Position numbers and translations under genes: made by a program. Positions 36,213 through 46,989 of a stretch of DNA of 64,000 bases are shown one piece after another. Below the pieces are notes generated by a model, which saw nothing but the letters and a program-made list of their open reading frames with translations, was not told where the DNA came from and searched no databases. Every line of letters starts with the position of its first letter. Positions within the stretch are counted from its first letter, which is position 1. This DNA comes from Selaginella tamariscina (Eukaryota > Streptophyta > Lycopodiopsida > Selaginellales > Selaginellaceae): the NCBI GenBank assembly GCA_003024785.1, contig PUQB01000061.1, positions 1 to 64,000 of the forward strand. The letters are read 5' to 3'.

Positions 36213-38740
36213 ACGAGTTCCACGAGTCTTGGGACCTGGTTTAGCAGGATAATGCCGATGGAAGGCAGCAACCTTGGAAGAAGCATGGAGTAAGTTGGAT
36301 GCAGGTTCCCAAGTGCGATCAGTAGGCAGGTACCCTTTCCAATCCACCAAGTATTGGAGTTGGTGACGATGAAGACGAGAGTCAAGGATGGCTGCGACTT
36401 CGTACTCAGGTTCCGTGTCAATGACCACAGGGGGGGGAGAAGAAACACGACCGGGAAGAGAAGAAGGATGATACGGCTCCAACAAAGAGGTGTGAAACAC
36501 AGGATGAAGTTTCACCGTGGATGGTAACTCGAGTCGGAAAGCTACAGGATTTACCTCCGCCACGATCCTATAAGGGCCCAATCGTTGAAAATCCAACTTA
36601 GAAGAAGGCCTGTTGGTGCGAATGTGTCGACGAAGAAGCCACACGAGATCACCAATCTTGTATGCAGGTGCCGGCTGACGGTGAGCATCAGCATGATGCT
36701 TGTATCGTTCCTGTGCCTGTTGAAGATGAACCTGGAGATCATCCTGTACCTGCCGAAGATGCTGAAGACGATCCTGTACTGCAGGAGCGGAAGAAGGAGA
36801 AGCGGGAGGAGCAAAGTCAAAACGTGGATGGTGGCCTGTAAGAGCAAAGAAAGGTGTCTGTCCTGTAGATGCGTGGATGGAGTTGTTGTAGGCAAACTCC
36901 GCCATTGGAAGGAGGTCCAACCAGTTGTCCTGCTGGTAACTGATGAAGCAACGAAGATACTGTTCTAAGGTCTGAATTGTGCGTTCGGACTGCCCATCGG
37001 TTTGTGGGTGATATCCTGAAGAAAGATCCGCTTTGACCTGTAGACTCCGAAGAAGCTCTCGCCAAAACTTGGACATGAATTGTGGACCTCGATCGGAAAC
37101 AATGCTCTCAGGAAGACCATGATGTCGGAACACCTCGCGGATCACCAACTCGGCAGTTGTCTGACCTGTAGCTGTCTTGTTGCAGGGTAGGAAATGAGCC
37201 TGCTTGGTGAAACGGTCAACCACCACAAGAACTGCATCAAATCCACGAGAAGGAGGAAGATCTGTGAGGAAATCCATAGAAATGGATCTCCAAGGAGCAG
37301 ACGGAACAGGAAGAGGACGAAGAAGACCAGAGGGTGCATGATGAGGCATCTTCGACCTGCTACAAGTGTCACAACTCCGTACAAACCTCTCCACAAAACC
37401 TCGCAACCCAGGCCACCAATAGTTGCGAGTCACCAACTCCACTGTCTTGGCCACACCAAAATGTCCTGTAGCCGGGGTATCATGACAATCCTGTACCACA
37501 CGAGTCCTGGAAATACCAACAGGAACGTACAGGAGACCTTCCCGGTACAGGAGTCCATCCTGTATGGTGAACAGGTTGTAGTCTGGACGGGAACTGGAGG
37601 AAGAGGAACTTGCAACGTCAGGATGAATGTGTGAGAACACATTCTTTGCCAAGTCGTCTGTAGCCAACTGCGAACGGACGTCCTGTAGGAGTGTTGAATT
37701 TGCTGGAGCCTGATGAACCTGCAGTGCCGCAAGCCGGAAACGATCAGGACCCAACAACACTTGCCTTTGACCGTCAAATGCAGGATCGCCCGGGCTTGGT
37801 GCAAGGTAAGAGCGCCTAGACAATGCGTCCGCCTTGCCATTCCGAAAGCCGGGCCTGTAGACGATGACGAAGTCAAAACGTGATAGGAACTCTGCCCACC
37901 TAGCCTGTCGCCGACTGAGGACCCGAGCCGTTTGAAAGTACTCCAGGTTCTTGTGATCCGTAAGAACTTGTACAGGATGTGCAGCACCTTCCAGGAAATG
38001 CCGCCACTCCTCAAACGAATCCACAATGGCCTTGAGTTCCTTGTCATGAATCTCGTAGTTGATCTCCGCCGACAGGAACTTACGAGAGTGAAAAGCTACA
38101 GGATGAAGCAACTTGTCCTCTCCAACTTGCGATAGGACGGATCCTACTGCAAAATCCGAGGCATCTGCTTCAATGAAGAAAGGATGAGAAGGGTCAGGAT
38201 GTGCTAAAATCGGAGCTGTCGTGAAAACGTCCTTGAGTGTTGTGAACGCGTGTTCCGCCTTGTCGGACCAAGAGAAAAGTCCTGTGCGCTTGGTGAGTTC
38301 TGTGAGTGGAAGTACACGCTTGGAGAAGTCCTGTATGAACCGCCTGTAGAAGTTTGCAAAGCCAAGGAAACATTGTACATCTCGTACCGACTTGGGCCTC
38401 TCCCACTCCACGATGGTCTTCACCTTGTGCATGTCCATGGAAACGCCAGCAGGAGAGACGATGTAGCCCAAGAACTCCACCGAATCCCTATCGAAAAAAC
38501 ACTTCTCCAACTTCGCGTACAGGCCATGCTCGCGAAGCCGCTCTAAAACTAGTCGTACATGCTTGTCATGTGCCGCCTGGTCCTTGGAGAAAATCAAGAT
38601 GTCGTCGAGGTAGATCACCACAAACTGGTCCAAGAAGTCACGGAAAATGTCGTTCACCATGTGTTGGAACAGCTGGGGCATTGGTAAGGCCGAAAGGCAT
38701 TACCGTGTACTCAAAATGTCCATACCTTGTACGAAAGGCA
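36207..38740 (-). CDS. pol: Chromovirus pol, C-terminal part: RT (end), RNase H, integrase, chromodomain
   Basis: The open frame 38681-36207 (824 codons) begins inside reverse transcriptase. [15 protein letters not shown] holds the catalytic YLDD near 38600. RNase H follows ([18 protein letters not shown] near 38170; [12 protein letters not shown]). Integrase has an HHCC finger ([20 protein letters not shown], then CDTC) near 37480-37380, a core with [23 protein letters not shown] and [11 protein letters not shown], and a [11 protein letters not shown] domain. The last 60 residues are a chromodomain ([33 protein letters not shown]). The frame meets the N-terminal RT half through a frame change near 38680. 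Confidence 0.95.
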
Positions 38741-40357
38741 GTCTTCCACTCATCGCCGGGACGAATCCGTACAAGGTTGTAGGCTCCTCGTAAGTCGATC
38801 TTCGTGAACACCTTTGCTCCTCGCAGCCGATCGAGAAGTTCCGGGATCAATGGCAACGGGTACCGATTCCGAATGGTGACTTGATTCAAACCCCTGTAGT
38901 CCACAACCAAACGTAAACTCCCATCCTTCTTCTTGACAAAGAAGATAGGAGCTCCTGCAGGGGACTTTGAGTGACGAATGAAGCCGGATGCCAAGTTGTC
39001 CTCGATGTACTGACGAAGAACCTCCAACTCTGTGGGTGACAATGCATAAATCGGTCCGAATGGTGGAGTCTTTCCTTCCGCAAGATCAATAGGACAGTCG
39101 TAGGACCTGTGAACAGGAAGAACTGCAGCCTTGTGCTTGTCAAAAACGTCCTTAAAGTCGTGGTACTTGGATGGTAGGGAAGAAGGAGGAGAAGGAGAAG
39201 GAGAAGGAGAAAAAGGGGAGTCGGATACAGGAAAGGTAGAAGAGGACGTAGGAGTTACTTGAAAGGCAAAAAGGTGGAAGGGCAGGATCAGTGGCGAGTT
39301 CATGCATGGTAGTGGTAAGAACTCGGAGAGGAGAAGGAGGGAGCTGTGACTGAAAAAGAGGAAGGATCTTGGGGGATGGAACAGAAGCAGGGTAACAGAA
39401 AGAAGCAGGATTGGAAAAAACCTGTGTGGGTGATGAGTGTACAGGATTGGAAGAATCCTGTACAGGAGTCCGTGGTTGCGCAAGAGTGGAAGAAGCCTGC
39501 GAATGTGCTGACGAATCAACAGGAGGTGGATCCTGTTGAGGAGGAACCTTCGACACTGATACAGGATTGGAAGAACCCTGTACAGGACACCGCTTACAGG
39601 AGTGGAGAGCCTGAGATGTGCTGAGGAACTGATATGAGGTGAATCCTGTCGAGGAGTCTTCAACACTGGTACAGGAACAGGCACGGTCAATCCTGTAGCT
39701 TGTACTGCCTCAGATACTAAGGATGTATCCTGCACGCAGGAAGGTACAGGATTGATCCTAGCAGTTGGAGAGGAAAACGTGAGCGTCCTAGACCTCCAGT
39801 CGATCTGCGGATTTGCAACAAGAACCATGGCATGCCCAAAATGATGGGAGTCGACCGAGTCTTGATCAAGTTGAAGGAAATTGAACAGTTGAATGTGCCA
39901 TACCTGCAGGAGAGAGGTTCGGTAGCATGGGTAACTGCACCAGAAGCAATTAGACGCCCATCGGCCACCTCTACAGGAACTGCACGCTTCAACTTCACCA
40001 CCGAAATGCATGTTGAGTTGCAAACGTGTCATCCATGAAGCATGCATTTGCACCAGTGTCTAACAAGGCAAACTCCATGAGCTCTCGATTATTAAGATGA
40101 ATGTGTACAGGAAACTTAAGTGACGAGCAGCACCAATGGAGCCTGCACCTACGTCCAACTTCGCGGCTCCTAGACGAAGTGGACATTGGAGTTTTCCGAC
40201 TGAACTTCAGCTTCAACTTCACGCGTCTTGAAGTTCCTGGCTTTAATAGGACAATCGCCACCTTGTGTCCTGCTCCACCACAATACAAGCACAGGGTTCT
40301 CACTGCGACGACGTTGCTTCTCAGCAGCGGAAAGAGAGCCACGCTTGGATTTCTCAA
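38638..40357 (-). CDS. pol: Chromovirus protease and N-terminal reverse transcriptase
   Basis: The retropepsin motif [15 protein letters not shown] lies near 40050, followed in another frame by [16 protein letters not shown] and LGMPWF. A long Pro/Ser-rich spacer (about 39720-39160) follows, full of cctgta/acaggat words. Reverse transcriptase starts near 39170 with [20 protein letters not shown], then [51 protein letters not shown] and [13 protein letters not shown]. At least two frame changes (near 40010 and 38680) interrupt it. Confidence 0.9.
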
Positions 40358-41146
40358 CCTCCATAGGAACTACTCCAGAAGGTGGTGCAGGAACATGTAC
40401 CACAGCTGCAGGATTGGTTTGCAGGAACTGTTGACGGGATCTTTCCTGACGACGCTCGAACAAACGGTTGTCGCAACGAACAGCTTGTTGCATGATCTCC
40501 GCTAATGTTTGGGCATCCGGTAACGTAAGGAGAAGGTCCTTCACGTCGTCCCTCAACCCAAAACGGAAGTGTTCGATCAATGCAGTCTCGTCCCATGGAA
40601 TGTTCGTGCAAAGTTGCTGAAATTCGGATGCATAGACGGAAGCTGGTCGGGATCCTTGAGTGAGCTTCCGTAACTTCGTGCATGCAGAACGGTACTTATC
40701 AGGATCTCCAAAACAGGCTTCAAAGGCAGCCACGAAACCTTCAAAGTCTTCCATCAATGGATCGTCACGCTCCAGCAAGGGGGCAACCCAAGCCCGTGGA
40801 GATCCACTTAGTAAGGATGCCAAAAGACCCACCTTTTGAGCATCAGTCGAGTAGCGCCGTGGTTGCATACGGATCAAGAGCCGGATCTGATTCAGGAAAC
40901 CTTGGAAATCGGCACGATTACCACTGAACTTCTCTGGCATGCTAACCTTCGGCTCCGAAGAAAAGTTTGATGAAGAGGGAACCACCGATGCCTGGGAGAG
41001 AGCCTGCGCAGCAGCCTTGGAGGATGCATCAGCAGCTGCATGTGCCGCAGTGGTGGAACCTTGCAGGTCGGTGACCACTTGGCGCAAAGTGGCCAGCTCA
41101 TGAAGTAGCATTTGGTGCTCGTGTTGAAACGCTCAAAATCAGCCAT
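40170..41146 (-). CDS. gag: Chromovirus gag
   Basis: Starts MADFERF at 41146. A one-base loss soon after moves the frame to MLLHELATLRQVVTDLQG (ORF from 41111). Capsid-like motifs follow: MPEKFSGNRADFQGFLNQI, LLSGSPRAWVAPLLE, FRFGLRDDVKDLLLTLPDAQ and QQAVRCDNRLFERRQERS. A zinc knuckle C-x2-C-x4-H-x4-C ([11 protein letters not shown], then DCPIKAR) is present near 40290-40250 but split by a frame change. Confidence 0.9.
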
Positions 41147-41238
41147 GATCTAGGAAAGAAAAAGGAGGAAAATGAAGGAAAAGAATCAAGAAAAAGGTAG
41201 CTGGAAAACGGAGAACTATGAAGCAGTTACTATCAAAC

Positions 41239-41869
41239 TGTCAAGCCACGATCCAGGAACCAGGAAGAGAACAGGATTCCAAGGACAGGAAGGCTTGACT
41301 CAGGAACAGGACCGAGAGCAGGACAGGAACTAGGAATAGGAACAGGACGGATCTAGGAGCAAGACAGGATCAGGATAGGATCCGGGAGCAAGACAGGAAA
41401 GCACAGGATAGGATCCGGAGCAAGACAGGAACAGGACAGGATCCAGAGCAGGACAGGATCCAGGAACAGGACAGGAAACAGGAGCGAGACAGGAACAGGA
41501 CAGGAAACAAGACAAGAACAAGACAAGACGAGATTGATCGTAGTAAGACTGGTGTTGATAGTAACTGATTGTACAACAATTAGGTCGGAGCTTTTATGCT
41601 CACAACTCCAAGAGCTAATCTAGGCATGCATGCAAAAGTGTTGCATGCATGCAGAGGCTAAGATGAGTCCACATGTCCCTTATCCTCTAGGCATATCCTG
41701 TGGCATATCCTGTAGGAATATCCTGCAACCGAATCCTGTGTCCGGAATCCTGGTAGGAATATCCTGTAGGAAATCCTGCAACCCATATCCTGTATCCGGA
41801 ATCCTGTAGGAAAGTCCTGCAACCCATGTCCTGTATCCGGAATCCTGTATTCTGTATCGGGTCGTGACA
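41239..41869 (-). repeat. 5' LTR of the chromovirus
   Basis: 631 bases, TGTCA...TGACA. On the minus strand it is followed by gtttgatagtaactgc, the same bases that follow the LTR of the sister copy at 42926, so this is probably the primer-binding region. I cannot name the priming tRNA. Confidence 0.92.
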
Positions 41870-41874
41870 ATAGG
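41870..41874. repeat. Target-site duplication ATAGG (right)
   Basis: Matches 35524-35528 exactly and borders the right LTR. Confidence 0.9.
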
Positions 41875-42335
41875 ATGCTATTGACCAGATTCTAGATCTT
41901 CTTACATGAGATGAGCACTTATACTAATATTTAAAGCATCAATATAAAGAACAAAGGGGTAAGAGAAATCAGGATAATGGAGAAGAGTAAAGGTTAAGAA
42001 ATGGATAAGAGACTCGAAGAAGGACTGACACTGAGAGGACCATGAGAAAGAAGGGGAAAGGAGTAAAACACGCAATGGGCCATTTCATCAACCAAACATG
42101 GAATGAACTACGCCAAACAAGTCACCTTGCTTAGAAATCTTGAAGTTCATGATGTGTTTTTAGAACTAGGAACTCCTTCACTACTTGAATTGGATCTAGA
42201 TGAACACCCTCATGAGAATAACAACTCCCAAATACTTCATAGAAATTTGACCAAACTTGCATTTTAACAATTTTAACATCAGTTAATACCGTAATAAGAT
42301 ATGCTCCATGTGAACCAAATGTTCTTCCCATGTAC
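41870..42335 (-). pseudogene. Old gypsy element: RT/RNase H junction piece
   Basis: On the minus strand CQSFFESLIHFLTFTLLHYP and FSYPFVLYIDALN correspond to the start of the RNase H region that continues at 35528 on the far side of the chromovirus. The part nearer 42335 is not recognised. Confidence 0.65.
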
Positions 42336-42926
42336 TGTCACAACCGATACAGGATACAGGATACAGGATTCCGGATACAGGATACAGGATGCAGGATTTC
42401 GGATACAGGATACGGGTTACAGGATATGCCTGCAGGATATTCCTATAGGATATACCTATAGGATATTCCTATAGGATATGCCTATAGGATATGCTACAGG
42501 ATATGCCTTAGAGGATAAGGGACACTATTCTTAACTCATGACTAGATTAGACTCATGACTAGATTAGCTTGGAGTTGTGAGCATAAAAAGCTCCCCTAAT
42601 TGTTGTACAATTAGTTACTATCAACACCAGTCTTCTACGATCATTCTTGTTTTTGTCTTGTTCTTGTCTTGTTGTCTTACTCCTTTGCCTCCTACTTTGT
42701 CTCGCTCCTGGATCCTGTCCTGTTCCTACTCGCTCCTGGATCCTGTCCTGTTCCTATCTCGCTCCTAGATCCAGTCTTGTTCCTGTCCTACTCCTGGATC
42801 CTGTCCTGCGTCTTGTCTTGCTCCTGAGTTCCTAGTTCCTATCTTGTTTCCCATCCTGCTCCTGAGTCAAGCCTTCCTACTCTTGGAATCCTACTCACTT
42901 CCTGTTTCCTGGATCGTGGCTTGACA
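42336..42926 (+). repeat. 5' LTR of the truncated sister chromovirus
   Basis: Starts TGTCACAACC, ends GTGGCTTGACA, and has the same layout of atatcctat and tcctggatcctgtcctg words as the LTRs of the full-length element, with clear divergence. Confidence 0.85.
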
Positions 42927-43026
42927 GTTTGATAGTAACTACTTCCATAGCTTTCCGTTTCCTAGTTACTTTTTTTTCCTTGGTTTTCTTCCTTCGTTTT
43001 CCTCTTTTGTTTTTCTTTTCATAGAT

Positions 43027-44628
43027 CATGGTTGATTTTGAGCACTTTCAACGCGAGCACCAAATGTTGCTTCACGAGTTGACCACTTTGCGCCAAGTGG
43101 TCACAGATCTGCAAGGTTCCACCAACGCGGCGCATGCAGCTGTTGATGCATCCTCCAAGGCTGCTGCGTAGGCTCTCTCTCAAGCATCGATGGTTTCCTC
43201 TCCATCGAACTTTTCTTTGGAGCCGAAGATAAGCATGCCAGAAAAGTTCAGTGGCAATCGCACCGATTTTCAAGGTTTCCTGAATTAGATCCAACTCTTG
43301 ATCCGCATGTAACCACGCCGCTACTTGATGGATGCACAAAAGGTTGGTCTTTTGGCATCCTTACTAAGTGGATCTCCACGAGCTTGGGTCGCTCCCTTGC
43401 TGGAGCGTGACGACCCATTAATGGAAGACTTTGAAGGTTTCGTGGCTGCCTTTGAAGCCTGTTTTGGAGATCCCGATAAGTACCGTTCTGCATGCACGAA
43501 GTTACGAAAGCTCACACAAGGATCCAGACCAGCTTCCGTTTATGCATCCAAATTTCAAAATTGTGCACGAACATTCCATGGGACGAGACTGCATTGATCG
43601 AACACTTCCGTTTTGGGCTGAGGGATGATGTGAAGGACCCTTCTCCTTACATTACCGGATGCTCAAACATTAGCGGAGATCATGCAACAGGCCGTTCGCT
43701 GTGACAACCGTTTATTCGAGTGCCGTTAGGAAAAATTCCGTCAGCAGTTCCTGCCAACCAATCCTGTAGCCGTAGCACATGTTCCTACGACACCTTCTAG
43801 AGCAGTTCCTATGGAGGTTAACAAATCCAAGCGTGGCCCACTTTCAACTGCTGAGAAGCAACGTCGTCGGGGTGAGAACTATGCTTGTATTGTGGTGCAG
43901 CAGGACACAAGGTGGCGGAATGTCCTAATAAAGCCAGAAAGTTCAAGACGCGTGAAGCCGAAGCTGAAGTTCAGTCGGAAACTTCAATGTCCACTTCGTC
44001 TAGGAGCCGCGAAGTTGGACGTAGGTGCAGGCTCCATTGGTGCTGCTTATACCATTCCATCACTCAAGTTTCCTGTACACATTCGCCTCAATAACCGAGA
44101 GCTCAAGGAGTTTGCCCTGTTAGACACTGGTGCAAATGCACGTTTTATGGATGACACTTTTGCAGCTCAGCATGGCATTCCGGTGGTGAAGTTGAAGCGT
44201 GCAGTTCCTATAGAGGTGGCCGATGGTCATTTGATTGCTTCTGGCGTAGTTACCCACGCTACCACACCTCTCTCTTGCAATCATGGTGCATTCAACTGTT
44301 CGATTTCTTTCAACTTGATCAAGACTCGGTCGACTCCCATCATTTTTGGCATGCCATGGTTCGTTGTTGCAAATCCGCAGATCGACTGGAGGTCTAGGAC
44401 GCTCATGTTTTCCTCTCCAGCAGCCAGGATCAATCCTGTACCTTCCTGCGTGCAGGATACATCCTTGGTGTCTGAGGCAGTACAAGCTACAGGATTGACC
44501 GTGCCTGTTCCTGTACCAGTGTTGAAGACTCTTCCTCGACAGGATTCACCTCATGTCAGTTCTTCAACACATCCACAAGTTCTCTCCACTCCTGTAAGTT
44601 TTGCGGATTCCTGTATAGGGTTCTTCTT
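43027..44628 (+). pseudogene. gag and protease of the truncated sister chromovirus
   Basis: Gag motifs: HELTTLRQVVTDLQGSTN, MPEKFSGNRTDFQGFLN, LLSGSPRAWVAPLLERDD, FRFGLRDDVKD. The zinc knuckle YCGAAGHKVAECPNKARKF is in frame near 43885-43945. The protease has [20 protein letters not shown] near 44125 and [17 protein letters not shown] near 44345. Stops and frame changes are scattered. The gag frame here shows where the minus-strand copy has lost bases. Confidence 0.88.
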
Positions 44629-44706
44629 CTCTATCCTTTTCATTGATAGTAAGTGCTCTAAAACCATATAGAGATCTAGCACTTACTATCAATGAAAAGG
44701 ATAGAG
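44629..44706. repeat. Foldback junction: 29-bp perfect inverted repeat with 20-bp loop
   Basis: The arm 44629-44657 (ctctatccttttcattgata...) is the exact reverse complement of 44678-44706. It lies at the point where chromovirus homology ends and the gag-protease element begins. The right arm is part of that element's coding frame (ALTINEKDRED), so the left arm is the inverted duplicate. Confidence 0.88.
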
Positions 44707-45974
44707 AGGATCTCATTGATCAATTAAAAATATATGAGAAGAAGAGAAGGCAGATAGAAAAGATTGCAGAAGGAAAGTTGAAAATATATGGAAAAAGGAA
44801 GAATCCTCTGATGAAGAGGAAGAGGAAGCTGATGTAGTAAAAGTTCGAAAATATCCTATAGATGAGAAAGCATTGGCTCAAATGATGAAAACTTTAAAAG
44901 GAATGACAGTTAAAGAGGAGTTAAAGGAAAAAGTATTATTAAATGTAAAAATCTTGGTCATACAGTAGAAGAATGTAGATTGCAATTGCCTACATGCCAG
45001 ATATGTGGAAAGGAAGGACATGTGGTAGGAACTGTAAACATTTCTAAATCAAAATGTGGCTCGCATAGAGAGAGAAGGAGGACAGATGAACGTCCACCTC
45101 CTAGAAGGTTCCCACCTAATAGGAACCGTGGGAATGAGAGGAATGATAATGCTGTTCCTTATGAGAACAGGAATAATATATCATATGCAGAAGGAATGAG
45201 ATTCCTTATCAGCATAGGAATACTGGATATTATGACAGAAGGAATGATAATCCTTACGAAATTAGAGAGGAAAGGTATTATGCAGGAAGAAATGGTCCAT
45301 ATAAGGCGTGGCAAAATGATAGACCTTATCCTGAAAGAAATGATAGGCAATATAGAGGAGAGGAAAGACCATATCAAGGTCAAAGAGGCAGAAATGATTC
45401 CTATAACCAAGGAAATGATAAACAAGGCCACAGGGTAGGAATTTTCCTTCCCAGATTTGTTATACATGTGGTGAAAAAGGACATATCTCTGGAATGTCCA
45501 AGGCGGAATGTACAACCTCCTACGTCTACCAGAACCACTAATGTACAGCCTACAACACGGCTTATTCAAATAGAGGAGGAAAAGGATGAGTATCCACCTG
45601 TTGCAAGGGCAGTTATAGCTCTTCAAAGGAATGAGAAGGAATCCTCTTATTATGGAGAAGGAGAGGTAGATAATATTCCTAACAAGAAAGAGAGCTTGTT
45701 ACAGGAAAAGGTAAACGAGCAGGAGAAGGATCCTGACCAGAAAGGTCATACTGATAACGAATCAGAAGGTACAGACAAAGGTGATATAGATAAAGGTGAA
45801 CAAAGTTTTTCATTATTACCATTACATGCTAAAACAATGGATTCTATGTATCACCAAGCTATAAATCAGAAGATAAAAGATTACGCTTGGACAGTTGATA
45901 AAGGTAGCTCCTTATATAAGAAACCAGATATTAAATGCATTAAGTTCAGTCCAACAAACATCACCTTCACGTGA
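44658..45974 (+). pseudogene. gag remnant with two zinc knuckles
   Basis: Frames give DLALTINEKDREDLIDQLKI, a basic helical stretch (YEKKRRQIEKIAEGKLK), then KYPIDEKALAQMMKTLKGMT. A first knuckle, CQICGKEGHVVG, lies near 44995. An Arg/Asn/Tyr-rich stretch (about 45060-45430) follows. A second knuckle, ICYTCGEKGHIS, lies near 45455, and both knuckles lose their last Cys to a frame change. A Glu/Lys/Asp-rich tail ends near 45974. Confidence 0.7.
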
Positions 45975-45999
45975 AGGATATACAGTTTGTAAAATGGAT

Positions 46000-46450
46000 A
46001 AGGAAGTACTGATAAGGTAGTACTGTATGAAGGTGATTATGATGGACATGTTCCTTGCATCACAGTATATGTGGGCAGGAATAAGTTAAAGAGAGTATTA
46101 ATAGATGGAGGTTCAGGTGTGAATTTTATTGAAGAAGGAAAATGTAAAAGGATGGGTTTTAGGACCTATCCAACCTGCTCCATTTAACCTTAAAATGGCT
46201 AATCAACGAAGTGTAAGACCATTAATCATAATGAGAGGAGTCACTATCATAGAAAAGGATTTAAATATAGGATATCCTTGCTTGTCTTACAAAAGAAGAA
46301 AAGGAAAAGGACATTGTTTAACTATGTTCTTAGCTAAACTATGGATTAGTTTGATAAGGTTATTCAGAATGGAAGAACAGAAAAGATGATGGTAGAAGAA
46401 GGAGAAGAAAAACCAATGATCTATAATCATACTAAAGTATGTTAAAAAAG
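46000..46450 (+). pseudogene. Retropepsin-like protease
   Basis: Frames give GHVPCITVYVGRNKLKRVLI and then DGGSGVNFIEEGKCKRMGF. The D-G-G-S motif is the variant seen in many plant gypsy proteases in place of DTG. PAPFNLKMANQRSVRPL and, across frame changes, the LGKPW-like end of the fold follow. Confidence 0.7.
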
Positions 46451-46975
46451 AAATCCGACCTCTTGTTTTAGAAGGATGTGATTGGTTTAATGGGCTAGAT
46501 AATTAGGAAGAAGTAGAAATCCTGAAATCATATCCTAATTTAAAGGTCTTAACATATATTGACCTTCACGTAGTGCTGAAAGGAAAGAAAACTGTTCGCA
46601 GAAGGAAAACAACAAACCTGAATTACAGAAGTTTTTATAAGGCAATCCTGTATAAGATTGATTTGCAGGAACAACCTTCAGAGTATACATATGTGTATAT
46701 CACAGATCCTTTAAAGCAAGTGAATATAAACACAGAAAATAAGCCAAAAGAACAGGAAGGAAAAATTATTCAGGAACAGGAGAGAAAGCAAATCCTGATC
46801 CTAAGGAACAAGATGCAGGAAATCAAGTGCTACAACCTAAGGTATCAACTTCCAACCAAGAACTTAAGAAAGTGAAAACAACTTTTGGAAGTATAAAGGA
46901 GAGAATCCACAGTACCATGAAGATCAACATCCAAAGGAAGGAGTAGGATAGTTGCCGTGAGGACACAGTAACGAA

Positions 46976-46989
46976 TAAGGAGGGGGCAG
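46976..46989 (+). other. Polypurine tract before the 3' LTR
   Basis: aaggagggggcag lies directly before TGTTAAAGG. Confidence 0.75.

Larger units (their letters stand above)
35529..41869 (-). mobile_element. Full-length Ty3/gypsy chromovirus
   Basis: The 6341-bp element is coded on the minus strand, with LTRs at 41239-41869 (5') and 35529-36195 (3'), each TGTCA...TGACA, and a 5-bp duplication ATAGG at both flanks. Order inside: gag with a CCHC knuckle, protease, reverse transcriptase, RNase H, integrase and a C-terminal chromodomain. Chromodomains steer integration of plant chromoviruses to marked chromatin. It inserted into an older minus-strand gypsy element, whose RNase H continues on both sides. 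Several one-base frame changes interrupt gag and pol, but the 824-codon C-terminal pol frame is open. The two LTRs are very similar, which indicates a fairly recent insertion. Confidence 0.95.
42336..44628 (+). mobile_element. 5' half of a sister chromovirus, opposite orientation
   Basis: It has a 5' LTR (42336-42926), gag (from ATG 43027, MVDFEHF) and protease, closely matching the full-length element but on the plus strand. Homology stops near 44628 in the Pro/Ser-rich spacer after protease, at ctgtatagggttcttc. Reverse transcriptase, RNase H, integrase and the 3' LTR are absent. Several stops (for example after ASSKAAA and FLN) and frame changes make it dead. Confidence 0.88.

Noticed and set aside
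36585..36968. 127-codon plus-strand frame opposite the pol gene
   Set aside because: Shadow of the minus-strand chromovirus pol; no independent motif.
37194..37634. 146-codon plus-strand frame opposite integrase
   Set aside because: Shadow of the integrase coding strand.
45159..45626. 155-codon minus-strand frame
   Set aside because: Antisense of the gag region with its zinc knuckles; hydrophobic runs come from Arg/Asn-rich gag codons read backwards.
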